This document shows positions 46,821-59,733 of a stretch of DNA of 64,000 nucleotides, piece after piece. The notes beneath the pieces are model-generated. The model saw nothing but the letters and a program-made list of their open reading frames with translations, had not been told where the DNA came from and made no database searches. How positions within the stretch are numbered: position 1 is the first letter of the stretch; each line of letters begins with the position of its first letter. The stretch comes from Vitis vinifera (Eukaryota > Streptophyta > Magnoliopsida > Vitales > Vitaceae): positions 5,479,001-5,543,000 of the forward strand of contig NC_081806.1 in assembly GCF_030704535.1 (NCBI RefSeq), given 5' to 3'. The position numbers and the translations under genes were made by a program.

Positions 46821-48138
46821 TAATTGAATTTAAACTACAATATCCTCTTAAAAGTTTATACTCTGGTTCTATTAAAGCTTTTTTTTTTTTTAAAGAAAGG
46901 GTTATTTTTAAATGAGTTGTGAATTGAAATTGAAGCAACCCATAATTCCATAATTTTTTAAATATAATTATAACTTTTTTTATATGAAATTGCTTTCGAT
47001 CTAAGTGAAAATAAAAATTACTATAAAAAGTTACGACCCTATTTGAAAATTATTCTTAAAAACGGTTTAGGATATAAAATAATTTTCTAACTCAGAAAAC
47101 CGTTGTTAAAAAAATTATTTTATAAACATATTATAAGCGTTTTCAATTGTTTTTTTTTTTTTTTTATAAAATATTTTAGTAATAATTAAAAATATAGATA
47201 ATATTTTGAAATTTTTGCATCGTACATAAAATGCATACACGGTGGTACCTTTACGAAGCATAAGTCAAGAAAATAAATTTGCCCTGGTTGTGTACTTTAA
47301 TGGCCCTAAGGGCCACTTTGAACCCAAACTCTGCAATAAATTTTAAAAATATCAACCATGGACCACTAGCATGTACTAACTCTAAGTGATAACTGATAAG
47401 CTCTTTTAACAAATATACTCGAACACATGTGAAAAAGCACTTATTAAATTTTAAAAATATCAGTCTAATCCAAGCCTAAATCATGGACCACCCTCGCATC
47501 TTAGCTAAGCATGGGCTAAAGCCTTTAGCTTTAAAAGTAATTCATTTTGGACATATTCATCAGGAAAATTGTGGAGATGAATGAATTTTGGAGTTGTGAT
47601 GAGGCTTTTGCATCATATTAGCTATGAGTAGCTCATCAGAGCTTGTTGACAATTTCTGGCTATGATCAACACACCCCTGAAAAGTCTACAAGTTGTAGCT
47701 TTGCTAGGCATGATGCATTTATCCTCGCTTAATTGGGGTCATCTCTGAGTTTGTCTAGTTGGGATTTTGAGAATCCAATTTTTTTTTTTTTTATTATTAT
47801 TTTTATGCCTGTTTGGGAATACTTTTGATTTTACATTTATATATAAGATAGCAAGATTAGAACCTATCATAGAAATATTTGGTATGAAAATAAGTTTGCG
47901 AATATAATTCATCTTTCATTCATAATTTATATGAAATAATAATGATAATAATATTAATAATAATATATCATAAGTTTCAATATAATATTTTAATGAGCCA
48001 ATCTTTACCGAAAAATGCGACAAATCACAACATACCATATGTATAAAATTGATTTCATTGCTTTGTACCTCACCCTGTCCCATTCATTTGTACTTTAATG
48101 TAATTCTTTTATATTTTTGGTTATTTATTTGCACTTGA

Positions 48139-48159
48139 TTATATATATATATATATATT
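48139..48159. repeat. (AT)n microsatellite
   Basis: About ten AT units in the AT-rich spacer. Confidence 0.9.
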
Positions 48160-48654
48160 TTATTATTTATTTTTATCTTGATCACTCTTATTCATACCCT
48201 CATCTAAGGTCTAGATTTTAGATTATTTTTTCAATGGTCAAAATTACAAATTGAGTATATATCAAATCGATGCCTTGATATTTTCTAATATTAATATAGT
48301 TATTGGAGCTACAACAATGCTAAGTTTAATAATAAGTAGCTCAAATAATAGTGATTGAATGTCATAAAAAAACTTAGTATATTTTCACAAAGCATCAATT
48401 AATTTTTAGATGATGTGATTAAAACTCAATTCAATAATTGGTGTCGTAGAAGGTTTAGCAGTTTTAGCATACCCTCATTAAACTGGATTGTTGAGGTGGA
48501 ATAATATCGTTCTTAAACAATGATTATTATAAAAGGTTTAATATATTCACTAAACATCAATTGATTTTAGATGTCAACAACTAAATCCAATTAAAATTTT
48601 GAAATATATCAATAAGTATAAAAAATTTCATTTGTATAAAAAACAAAATAATAT

Positions 48655-48955
48655 GTTGGACAACAAAAAAATAAAAAACAATTTTATCTTTTTAAAAACA
48701 TAAAATATGGTATTTATATATATATATATTTTAGCTATTTTCAATTGTTTTGACTGGTTTTTTGAAAATTGTTTAAAAAAATAATTACATAAATATGAAA
48801 AAATATTAAATATAAAATACTACACATAAAATTTATTTTTAAAAATAAAAAAACATTTAAAAATATTTTAAGTACTCAAACCGACATATTTTACAAAACA
48901 TCATCAAACAATTTTAAAAAAATTGTTTTTTAGATTAGTTTTTAAAAATAGTTAT
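48655..48955. mobile_element. Degenerate MITE of the aquaporin-intron family
   Basis: Shares the block TTGTTTAAAAAAATAATTACATAAATATG, followed by AAAATACTACACATAAAA, with the elements at 54258-54568 and 63211-63636. The ends are poorly defined. Confidence 0.4.
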
Positions 48956-51900
48956 AAGATTTTAGCTTCAAATAAAGCATTTGAAGTGTTTTAAAACTAC
49001 AAAATACAATAGGGTTCTTAGCTGTTGGTGTGATACCTTGTAATGTAGAATCAAAACGTTGCATTCCACATTAGACATGCTTATAAGCAAAGTTTTGGGA
49101 TTTTTTTGTCTTTTTGATGATGATTATGATAGTGACAGAAAAGGATTAGACTCTGCCCTTGTTAAGAAAACATGGGATGGAGTGGCCTGTAGCTTGGATT
49201 TCATTTTCTCATTAAAGCTGTCAATTCAATACTCCCATTGAAGTCTGGTTTAGATGCTTCTGCCTGCCTTCTAAAATGCCCTCTACTAGAGGGTGGGTGG
49301 GTATGCTTCACACCATGTGATTGATCTATTACACCTGCCATTTGCTTTTCTTATTCAAAACTATAACATTAATTAATTTTGGAAAATATCTTTTTACAAA
49401 AAATACTAAAAAGAAAAATACTTTATGAGCAAGCTTTCCTATTTTTTTTTTGGAAACTTTTAGGTCACCGGGTGATAAGATTGAGGTTGTTGGATGGAGA
49501 TATAAATATATGTACAAATGTTACAAAAAAAAATTGAAATAATAAGTCGAAAGTTGGGTATACAAAGTAATGAAACTAAGTTATATATATATCACGTTGT
49601 GATTGGTCTTGCTTTTCCATAAGTATCGATTTAGTGGTGTAGAAGGATCCTTATTATTTATCTTAGTTGGAAACTTGAGTTAAAGTTTCAAAGGATGATA
49701 CAAGGATTATAAATTTTTTATTAAATATGAAATATCCTTTCTCATAAATAACAACAAATTCTTAATAAAAAATAATATCATTTCATGGGTTAATTTCACT
49801 CATACTTTATAAGGTTTAGTGTAATAACCATCATTATTTTCAAATTTTATTGGTGAACATTTCTAAAGATTTATTCCATTTATAAAATATATTTTTGGAG
49901 AAATTTTAGGTAAGTGTATTGAATAATTCTTTAAAAATAAATTTTATTTTATTTTATAAATAAATTCACAGGTGAAATATATTTATAGGGTGCTAACCCA
50001 CGAAATCAAAAACCAATAATGGCTTAATGCATAATGTAATTGCACTAAATCTCCACAGGTGTGAATGAAATTAGCCAATCAATTTTTTTTCTTTAATTTT
50101 ATATTAATATTTTTAAAATTATAAGTTAAATTAATAAAATTAATCGAACAAATATAAAGTTATTTTTTGACACAAAGTTATACATATATATGTTCAAGCA
50201 CACAAACAAACATAATATCTAACATTAAAATATCAATTAGAAACTTTTAAGTGTAAAAAACCACGCATGGATACACAGTTTTATTGAGTTTTATTTTATT
50301 GGATGTGTTTACTTCTTACGATCTTATATCGTTAATACCTATATTCATTTTTTGCATTCTCAATGTAACACTCCTTCCATATTTCTAAGTGAATTTCTCA
50401 GAACCTTTATCAAAATTTATATGATGTGAATTTTTAACATTTGCTTTAATAAAAAAGTTCTTTTGAAAAAATATCTTGAAAGGTTTGAGAAATTGAGGTG
50501 CAAATTTTGATAATGGTTGTATTTTTAGAAGTGTTTTAGAATCCATATTTAAATATAAATAAATATATCTATTTATACTTAAAAAATCTTAGGAGTTAAT
50601 CATGCAGAGTTTTCCAATTTTAAAACATTAAAAAATGTAATTTTTGTGTTAAAACAAAGAAGGAAATATAAAAACTTGAAACGGACATTTGAATATCAAA
50701 TGCGGCGTTTGAATGTCATTGAAGAGCGTTTTAACACCCTTTAGGCCATTTAAATGCTCATCCTTAATCAACTCTATGGTTGCGCGATTTTTCAAGCTTT
50801 TTTTTATCCATAATTTTTAACTTAATTTTTTTATATATATAAGTCATTCAAAAAATTTTACTAATTAAATGCATACTTTCTTTGAATTTGATAAAAACCG
50901 ATCTCAATTCAATTTTGATAAAATTCAAAGTAGTGTTATTGATTCAACCTATGAAAGTAAGTACATCATAATTTACTAACCTACTACATCATCAATATAA
51001 AAATAATTTATTGAATTTAAAATTATTTTTTACATTTTATTTTCATTAATTACTTCAAATTTTTACTTTTGCTTTCCTTAAGAAAAACAAATTTCTTATA
51101 TACAATTTTATTATGAAAAATAGTAAAAAAAAAAAATCAAATATAATTCAACTTAGTTAAAAGTTTACATATTTTCAAATTATTTAATTTTTATATTAAA
51201 AGTTAAAATAAATTAAATAAATTAAAAATAGTAGATAAAAATAATTTATTTATTTATTTTTATACTTTCCTTCTTTATGTAATTTTTGAAGCAATGCAAA
51301 GGGAAGTATGTTTTCTAACTACCATTCCAAAAACGGACAAAAACAAAAACAAGGCACGAACTCCAAAGGGCCTACACTAGACCGCCCTAATCATCGTGGT
51401 ATTACATGATTGGTTGTCTTTGAAGTCGTCAACGGAACACAAATTTTTAAACCGAAATTTAATAAAATAATTCACACAACTACCTTTTATGTGATGGATA
51501 ATTACATTTTCTTTCACAAATCTTTTGAAAAGTAGGTAATTTCCCTCCATTTCCTCATGTTGGACTCTTTATGTCTTCGTTCTAAATGTATCAAAAAGGA
51601 AAAATAATTTAAAGCAACATACATGGCCCACCCATTAACAATCCATCATCATGAGTCCACTTTTAAGTTTATTGGGTCCTTGCATCATCATCATGCTCAC
51701 TACTGCAACAATAAATAAATAAATAGATGAAAGTACTGACGTAGATGATATTTTGTAAAACCATTAAAGGTATACCTATCGAGTATTTAATAAATTAATT
51801 TAATAATTAAAAATGACTTAATAATTTAATTTAAATTTTAAATAATCAAATAAATTAAACATACTTGATAAAATAATTTTAATTAATAAATAAAAAAATA

Positions 51901-52916
51901 ATTTATTTTAAAGTTCATATTTTTATCTTTATTTACTTTAATTACCTTTATAATCCCTTTTGTTATTCAAGACTATTACTTCACTTTATTTGCCTCAATT
52001 ATAATTTATGAAAATAAATATGTATGTTGAATGGTTTTGAATAAGTTATAAGTTAATTTTATCAATTAACTTTAATACTCAAAGTAAAAATAAGGTAATA
52101 AGTTTTAAGTCAACAATTATATTCTAATTTAAAATCAGTTTAAGTCATTAAGTGATAAGTATTATGTTTTACCAAATACCCCCTTAATTTTGAAAATTTT
52201 GAGGAAAAAAATAAAAATAAAATTTAAATTAATAAATTAATTTTCTATGATATTTCATATTTATTTCATTTATTTTAATTTTTATATAAAAATCTGGTAA
52301 TTTGAAAATATATAAGTTTTTAATTATATTTATGTATTATTTCACAATAAAATCAAAAATAAAAATTTTATTTAGGCATTAATTTGATAAGACATGTAAC
52401 ATCTAATTTAAACTTTTGATGTATATAAATTTCCAATCACTAAATAAAAAAAGAAAAAAAAAACTTTATCAAAAAGAAATTAAACCTAAGTACAAAAAAA
52501 AAAAAAAACAAAAAACAAAAAAACAAAAACAAAATTATTATAAAAATAGAAAAAAAAAAAACCAAAGCTATTTTCAGGGTACAATTATTTTTGTTAGTTG
52601 TGAATGGACCAATCTCAATCAATTTATCCAATATATTCTTTAAGGTTAAGGACATCACATTCCATCATCTTGAAATGAATGAACCTTCTTTAATAATATA
52701 CCATTGTAATGTGCTTATCTCGACAAGGCCTCCAAACTGTTGTCCCCTTCTCCATAAATTACTAGTTAAGTTAGTTGTCATTATGCCCATAATGCTTATT
52801 AATATAACAAAAGTCGGTTAGTCGACGGCCAATCATACCACACCAGCATATCGATCGGGCCATGGTCGGTGCCGGCTATGGCCTAGCTTGGTAAGCACTA
52901 TGCCCATGAGCCCTAT

Positions 52917-52924
52917 TATATAAA
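52917..52924 (+). promoter_or_regulatory. TATA box of the aquaporin gene
   Basis: TATATAAA lies 82-89 bases upstream of the ATG at 53006. It predicts a transcription start near 52950 and a leader of about 55 bases. Confidence 0.7.
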
Positions 52925-53005
52925 CCATGCACCGTGGAAAGTGTAAATGTGCCATTCCTTCTTCCTTTATAGCTTCATCGTCTTTGTCAAGGGAAGTGAC
53001 CAAAA

Positions 53006-54988
53006 ATGGTGAAGCTTGCCTTTGGTAGCTTTGGTGACTCTTTCAGTGTCGGGTCGCTCAAGGCCTATCTGTCCGAGTTTAATGCTACTCTTCTTTTTGT
53101 GTTTGCTGGGGTTGGATCCGCAATTGCTTATGGTAAGTGTTGTTGATGATTGTTTGATTTATAATCTCTTTGGTGATGATGTTGAAGGAGGTTAAAAATA
53201 TTTTTAGGAAATCAAAGAATTATTTAAAATAATTAATTTTAATTGAAATAGTCTAAAATATTTCTAATATACATATACCGTAACAATTCGCATTGAATTG
53301 TGTAGATATTATCCGTTATGTATCCAAAGCGATTCTAACAGTTTTAAAACGCATTTACAATGTTAAAAAAAAGTTCATACTTATATAATACCATGAACTT
53401 TCTATTTATCTGATATGAGATGTTACAAATACTTTTTGACATCCTATATAAAAAATGAGAGAGAGTTTCTAATCTTATATAAGCGTGAACTCTTCTTAAT
53501 TTTATAAACAAGTTTTAAAGTTGTGAGAGTCATTTTGGATCCAAAATAAACAATATTCATATAATTGGATGCAAGTTATTATAAATGGTATTAGAACCGA
53601 TTTCCGACCTCTATATAAAGATTTGTTTGACCTATAAAGAATATTTGTTTGTTTGACCTCGTAATCCTATAAAACATGAGTGTATTGTATTTGTGTAAAG
53701 GGTGTTTGTAATATCCTATATTAAAAAGAAAATGTGAAATTCTACCATCACTATTTTAATGGACTCTAAATTATACTACCGGCCTGCTATAACTAAATAA
53801 AATAATAATGTTTTAAAAACATTATCATGCAAATATTTTTAATTGATATCATAACTTGAAATTCATTTGATTGGAAAAACTAGACTCTATTTTTTCACAT
53901 GTGTAGGTAAACTGACATCAGATGCAGCATTGGATCCACCTGGCCTGGTGGCAGTGGCCATCGCGCATGCTTTTGCTCTGTTTGTGGGGGTCTCCATCGC
54001 TGCCAACATCTCAGGCGGTCATTTGAACCCAGCTGTCACCTTTGGATTGGCCATCGGAGGCCACATTACCATCCTAACTGGCATCTTCTACGTGATAGCT
54101 CAGTGTCTTGGCTCCATTGTTGCTTGCCTTCTCCTTAAATTTGCCACTAATGGGGAGGTAAGTACGGTTCTTCAAAATTTTTATCCATATAAATATTTAA
54201 GAGCACATTAGTTGATCATAAAATTTCTCTGGTTAATAATATAAATTTTATGGTTAAGGTCTGTTTAATACTTATTTCTAAAAACAATATTTTATTTTTT
54301 TTAAAACAAAACATCAAAATTTTTTTTTTGTTTTTTATTTTTTAAAAGGTATTTTTAAACTTATTCTTTGATAATTGTTTTAAAAAATAATTATATAAAT
54401 ATGTATAATGATTAAAAATAAAATATTATGTATAAAAATTACTTTTAAAGTATATTTAAAATTTTTAAATAAAATTTTATTTTATAAAATATTATAAAAT
54501 ATTTTTAGAAAACTATTATTAAAAATTGTTTTTCATAGTTTTTTTAAAAACACTTGCCAAACAGTACCTAATTTTTTTTTCTTTACTTGTCTGTGATTGT
54601 ATTTGTTTGATAGAGCATACCGACTCATGGTGTTGCCGCCGGGATGAACGCGATTGAGGGCGTAGTGATGGAAATTGTTATAACCTTTGCACTGGTCTAC
54701 ACTGTCTACGCCACCGCTGCCGACCCCAAGAAGGGCTCACTCGGAATAATCGCACCCATTGCAATAGGGTTCATAGTGGGTGCCAATATTTTGGCCGCCG
54801 GTCCATTCAGCGGCGGTTCAATGAACCCGGCTCGATCATTCGGTCCAGCAGTGGTCAGCGGCGATTTCTCAGAGAATTGGATATATTGGGTGGGGCCACT
54901 TGTGGGAGGAGGACTGGCTGGATTGGTGTACGGGAACATTTTCATTGAATGTTATGCCTCAGTGCCCACCTCCGATGAATATGCTTAA
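53006..54988 (+). CDS. TIP2: Tonoplast intrinsic protein, TIP2-type aquaporin, 250 aa
   Basis: A vacuolar-membrane channel for water and probably ammonia. Exons are 53006-53132, 53907-54157 and 54614-54988, giving 250 aa, the usual TIP2 length. Six membrane helices flank two half-helix NPA loops: HLNPAVTF (NPA 83-85) and SMNPARSFG (NPA 197-199). Pore-filter residues line up with the published AtTIP2;1 structure: His63, Ile185, Gly194 and Arg200, plus loop-C His131. That set is linked to the wider, ammonia-permeable TIP2 pore. The MVK start and the stretch [20 protein letters not shown] resemble AtTIP2;2 more than AtTIP2;1; the exact subgroup is uncertain. Both introns hold transposon relics. 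A TATA box lies 82 bases upstream. TIP genes are usually highly expressed. Confidence 0.97.
53437..53600 (+). mobile_element. LTR/TRIM-like relic in aquaporin intron 1
   Basis: Begins TGACATCCTATATAAAAAATG, contains GTGAACTCTTCTTAATTTTA, GTTGTGAGAGTCATTTTGG and AATAAACAATATTCATA, and ends before a PBS-like TGGTATTAGAACC at 53586. It aligns block by block with 4015-4175 and 5505-5672. This is the best-preserved PBS of the three copies. Confidence 0.6.
54258..54568. mobile_element. MITE-like element in aquaporin intron 2
   Basis: Left end GGTCTGTTTAATACTTATTTC and right end GTTTTTTTAAAAACACTTGCC then AAACAGTACC form an imperfect TIR of about 30 bp. The interior has TTGTTTTAAAAAATAATTAT then ATAAATATG, shared with 63211-63636. 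It is about 310 bp and non-coding; the hAT-like assignment is inference. Confidence 0.7.
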
Positions 54989-55300
54989 AGGCTACTTTTG
55001 AACATTGGTGGTCAAAGCAAAACATTATGTTTTGACTAAGGTGGTTTCATATGTATTTCAGTAAAATCGATCGAACCATCAATGTATTGGTAAATGCTAA
55101 TATTTTCATCATTATTAAATGTATGTTTCTTTGTGTTTCGGTTGGGCTTTGCACTTATTTGTCAAAAAACTTTCCCTTACCATTCATTGGTGGAAAAAAG
55201 AGAGGTAAAATTAAAATTTTCTTATTTTCAATTGGTAAAGTTCCAAGTTGCCTTGACTAACTTGATAAGCCTTTCAAAAAAATTAAAAAAATAAAATTGA
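54989..55300 (+). other. Probable 3'UTR of the aquaporin gene
   Basis: Follows the stop codon. No strong AATAAA is seen close by; a weaker AT-rich region with AAATAAAATTG lies near 55290. The polyadenylation site is uncertain. Confidence 0.4.
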
Positions 55301-56520
55301 ATATTTTATCATTTTATTATGTGTTTATATCTAGATTCTCGGATAAAAGAAGATTTTCATGTGGATGGTTAGAGTTGTGAGATATTCCAATTTAAGGGGA
55401 AAATAGAAGGGATTGAGAAGTGAGAAAGATTTGAGAAAAATGTCAATAAATTATGGAGAGCAAATCCCTTAGGAGACAAAATTGTTAGCCCTTAAAATGG
55501 TGACCATGGAGGCCTCTTTATAGAGATTTTTGGATACGAATGAATTTGATGTTGTAGTATGAACTAACAAAACAATATCAAATGTTCATGGATCACTAAG
55601 ATGGTGTCATGTGTATATGAACCAATAATATATTGACACTTGTGCATATAAGTGAGTGATTAGAGAAATATGTAGTGATAGGCACACAAGTCTTGTTTAG
55701 TGGTCTTCTTCCTCTTAATTTGATCAAAATAATCGTAGTAGTATTTGAGCCAATTTTGTTGTGGTAGCTTCTAATTTTAGCCACCAAATACTAGCCCTCA
55801 AGTCATCCCATGTACTTGATGCAAGGGCAAACACCAAGCATACGAGTATTGTGCTACCTAACATCTTCAAGGGAAGCATAGGTGATACATACCCAATGCA
55901 ATGATACTAAGTTCAAGCAACTCCACTCATGAATAAAGATAAAGACTACTACTTGAAAGTGCCCCTTAATGATGTGAGAGGTGTTAGCGAAGCCAACAAG
56001 TGAAAATGAGGATATGATCTCTCATCACCTACCTTAGCATGTTGGAGATGACCCCTCCTTTCATCCATGGTATTAAGGGGATGCTCCACCTTGAGATAGG
56101 TAGGAGATTTCCCTTGATGTTCTCTATAAGTAAGAATATAACAAGAAATAGCTATAGAGGTTAAGGTTTCGAAAAGCTCATATGAAAATAAAGTAACATA
56201 TATGACCTTTAAAGGCTTTATATATTGAGAGAATCCAATAATATTAGGAACAAACCACATTCATACTAAGTAGGTAGAGATGGGTGAAAGAATTGTAAAT
56301 ATCTAATAGAGTGAGGGGCTCTTGGTTCAAGATATGGATACAGGAAGTAAAGAAACATGAGATTGATATTTCAAGGTTTAACAATTGTATATGGTTTTTA
56401 TCCTTTATAATTAATGACTTTCTCTCATTAGTGAATGTAAATATGATTGGTCAAATCATATTAAAACCTTATGTATCTTTGTGTGCATATTACTTTATCT
56501 TTATGATCTTACACTAACAT
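55301..56520. other. Spacer, possibly the upstream part of the copia relic
   Basis: No gene is recognised. A 103-codon minus frame at 55949-56260 lacks similarity I can name. Given the copia relic just downstream, part of this may be eroded LTR or gag sequence, but I could not find both LTRs. Confidence 0.35.
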
Positions 56521-58255
56521 ATTGATAATGAAGCTTCTACTTGGACACCAACTAGAACAAATTGATATGCTTCTATAAAAAATTCATTTGCTATTGTTTC
56601 TTTAGTAGAGACTTACACTTTCAAGTAGACCTTAAAGCATCCATGTTAGATAGATACTATGCTAACCAAGCTCTTAGATCTTAGGTAGAATGACAATTGG
56701 TAGTTAGTTCCTCCTCTAATGCTAATATAATCAGTTGTAATTTTTTTAAGTTGAAATATAAACTTGATAGTTCCATTGCTAGTCATAAAGTTCAATTACT
56801 CGTCAAAGAATTCAATCAAATACATGACTAGGACTATTTTGAGACGTTTACTCTTATAATGAAGGTTGCCACTATTTGTGTGGTTCTTACCTTAGCTCTT
56901 ACTAGTGGCTAGTTAGTTCTTGTTAACTGGTGACCTTGAGGAGCATGTCTATGTGATACAACCTCCTAGCTTTAAGGATGCTTGGTACCTTTATCACGTT
57001 TCCAAATTTAAAAAGACCCTTTGTGGTGTCATATAAACGCGTATGCTTGGTTTAGTAAGCTTAACCATGCTTCATCATAGTGGGCTTTATTTATTCTAAG
57101 GTTGATAATTCTATATTTGTGTTTCCAAATTTCTTCAACTATGAACATAAACCTTGTCTATGTGGATGATATGTTGGTAATAGGTGTCCCTCAACGTATT
57201 TTGACATTTCTTAGCCCCCTAATTGCTACTTTTAGTCTTTATGATCTCAATCCTATCAATTATTTTCTTGAAGTTGAAGTCTCCAATATCCCACATCAAC
57301 TTCATTTGAATCAAGCTAAGCATATTCCTTATTTGGTTTTCAAAACTATGATGCTTGGAGTGTTTTTACTAGAAGTGTTTTCTTCTACAACACTTTTGTG
57401 AAAAACACTTTTATGAGAATCTAGAAAAGTGATTCTACTAATGTTTTTGATAATATATCACACAAATACAAAAACACTTTTAGTAATAATAAATTACTAA
57501 AAAAGACATTTATTGTAAAAAGAAAATATTATAATAAATCAAAAACTTTTACTACAAAAAAATATATAAGCATTTATATTGCTAAAAAAACTAAAAAAAA
57601 TGATTTTTATGAAAGAGAAGTGAAAGATGAAGAGGAGAGTGAGAAGTAAATAGAGGATAGTGGAAAATAGTATTTTAGAAACATATGAAAATTTTTAAAG
57701 TGTTTTTCTAAATTTTCAAAAGTACTTTTCAAAATATTGCCATAATACTTTTTTTTTTTTTTTTTATACTTTAAAAACAGTTTTAAGTGTTTAGAGTTAT
57801 AAACACTTTTAAAAAGTACTACCAAATGAGCTCTTGATGTCAAGGCTACTTGTACTCTTAGTACTATAGGCAAGCCCCTGTGTAAGTTTGATGACACATT
57901 GTTGGATGATCTTACTTTGAACCAAAGCACTATTAGTGCTTTTTTAGTGGGTGACTACGACAAAACCTAAGCTTTGCTTTGTTGTTAAGAAGGCACGCCC
58001 ATTTATGCAACACCCCATTATGGCTCATTGGCGACCGGTTAAGGGAATTCTTTAATACTTGCATGATTATCTTTCTCATGGTCCTCTTTACTTATGTTCC
58101 TTTCTATCTTTATCTACCTATATTCACATTGATTAAGCTTTCAACCTTGATGATTGTCACAAAATTCATGGTTTTTGTATCTTTCTTTATGATAATATGG
58201 TTTCTTAATTGTCATTGAAGGAAAAAGTTGTATCAAATGCAACTAGGTCCATGAT
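56521..58255 (+). mobile_element. Decayed Ty1/copia reverse-transcriptase region, interrupted
   Basis: Conceptual translation in shifting frames shows the copia RT order: a WxLVP region (about 56690), a block around 56815-56870 that aligns with the 'F-TF-SPVVK' region, 'GDLEEHVYVIQPPSFKD' (about 56931-56982), the catalytic YVDD stretch (57158-57169) and 'NPINYFLEVEV' (about 57251-57282). After an insertion at about 57355-57835 come the RNase-H-proximal segments (about 57836-57960 and 57980-58250). Many stops and frameshifts make it a non-functional relic. No intact LTRs were identified. Confidence 0.8.
57355..57835. mobile_element. MITE-like insertion within the copia relic
   Basis: About 480 AT-rich bases interrupt the copia coding order. 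The copia frame reads up to ATGCTTG at 57351-57357 and resumes at CTTGATGTCAAGG at about 57833. The ends carry AAGTGTTTT/AAACACTTTT motifs in inverted arrangement, and the right end reads GTACTACCAAATGAGC. The target duplication is unclear; CTTG may be part of it. The nesting shows the insert is younger than the retroelement. Confidence 0.6.
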
Positions 58256-59700
58256 TTGTTTGCCATAACAAAAATCATTGCATGCATCATTTTAGAAGTT
58301 ATAATCAAATTTAGTAAATTTTAATCATGACTTTTTTTATGGAAATAATAAAAATGATGGATGTTATTCCTTGTCTATCTATTTATATTATAAAAATTAG
58401 AATTGCAACGTAAACGGGTTGATTGAATTGATGGGTAACTCAAACAATCAACTCGAGTCTAACCTAATTTAATGTTGAACCCTAGGCACTTAGTTCAAGT
58501 TTAATATAACCTTATTTTTCTAAATTCATATTAAGCATGAGTTGATCAGGTTAAGTTTAGGTTAGTCAAATTGCATAATTTAAAATTTATTTATAATATA
58601 TTTTAAAAAAAATATATGAAAATTTTAATAATAAATAGGACAAAATTTTAAGTTAGCAATAGAAAAGTAAAATTAAATTTGTATGTCTTTTTATAAAATG
58701 AAAAAAATATGTGATGTAATATAATTTAATATTTTTCTTAAAAATCTACAAAATAAATAAATATTGTCAACTAAAATTGAGGTCAAGTTCAAATAACTTA
58801 ATTTAATTATTGAAAATAATTATCCCAACCCACTCAAATATTATATTAGATGTGGGTTAGCTCCTATCAATCCATCCAAATTGCATCTCTAATAAAGATG
58901 AATGAAAAAAGTTTATTGTAATATGCAAAAGAATAGCTATAGAATCAAAGTATCCTCTAAAATGAGAAATGATAATGAAACGGGTTTTTTTATTACATGT
59001 GACCTCATACCACCTCGAATGGGACAAGTTTGAAATTAAAACAAATGGTTTAAGAATTTTTTTGAAACTAAGAAATGATTTAGGACAAGTTCAATTATAC
59101 CCTTATTCCAACTTGATTATGTATATAATTGATTTTAAAAGATAATTTAATATAATTTTTAAAATTTTCTCATTTTTAATATTATAAAATAATAAAAACA
59201 AAATTTTAGTAAAATAAGTTAAAAAATTATAATATTTTATTTATTTATAAAATATATTTATTTTTAATATAATTAAAAAATTTTAAATTAATTAAAAAAA
59301 AAAAAAAAACGGGTTGAAGTGGGGTGGGCATGAAAAATTCTTATACCTATTCATCATTGTCAGGTGGGAATGAGAATAAGAAAAAAAATAAAAATAAAGA
59401 CAACGAATTTTTGAAAAAAAATGCCTTTACTGGTAAAAAAACTTCCACTATGAAAATAATGAGAATCACAATTCATTGCTATACCCGGTATGGCAATAAT
59501 CAAAGCATTGATCACATGTGGTCGGTAAGTACGGCAGTGGCAGTCAAGTGCCAAGTGCCAACCACCAGGTCCACCACCGTCCAGACTTCCAGTCATCTAC
59601 AATAACAGCAGAGAAAACTGCTCATCAGAATCTCCAAGAATCTCCGATATCAGCTCGACTTTGTAAAACCCACAACCACTTACATACAAGGCTTTGTCTG
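58256..59700. other. AT-rich spacer before the hydrolase-like gene
   Basis: No gene or clear element is recognised. An A-run lies at 59297-59310. From about 59500 the sequence becomes less AT-rich, consistent with the promoter and leader of the next gene. Confidence 0.5.
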
Positions 59701-59733
59701 AATAATATTCATAGCATTTCAAGAGCAAAAAGA

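Larger units (their letters stand above)
46821..52900. other. Very AT-rich spacer with degenerate MITE remnants
   Basis: No gene is recognised. Remnants with the internal signature of the element at 54258-54568 occur at about 47030-47200 and 48655-48955. A remnant of the 5980-6265 type occurs at about 51080-51290. (AT)n tracts lie at 48139-48159 and 48715-48730, and an A-rich stretch lies at 52445-52560. A 60-codon frame at 49059-49241 is not recognisable. The stretch at about 50680-50770 is less AT-rich and unexplained. Confidence 0.5.

Noticed and set aside
54706..54945. 79-codon minus-strand frame inside the aquaporin
   Set aside because: Antisense shadow of the conserved aquaporin exon 3.
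55949..56260. 103-codon minus-strand frame
   Set aside because: No similarity I can name and close to a decayed retroelement; not supported as a gene.
57102..57401. 99-codon plus-strand frame as an independent gene
   Set aside because: It contains the copia YVDD region and runs into the AT-rich insertion, so it is part of the retroelement relic.
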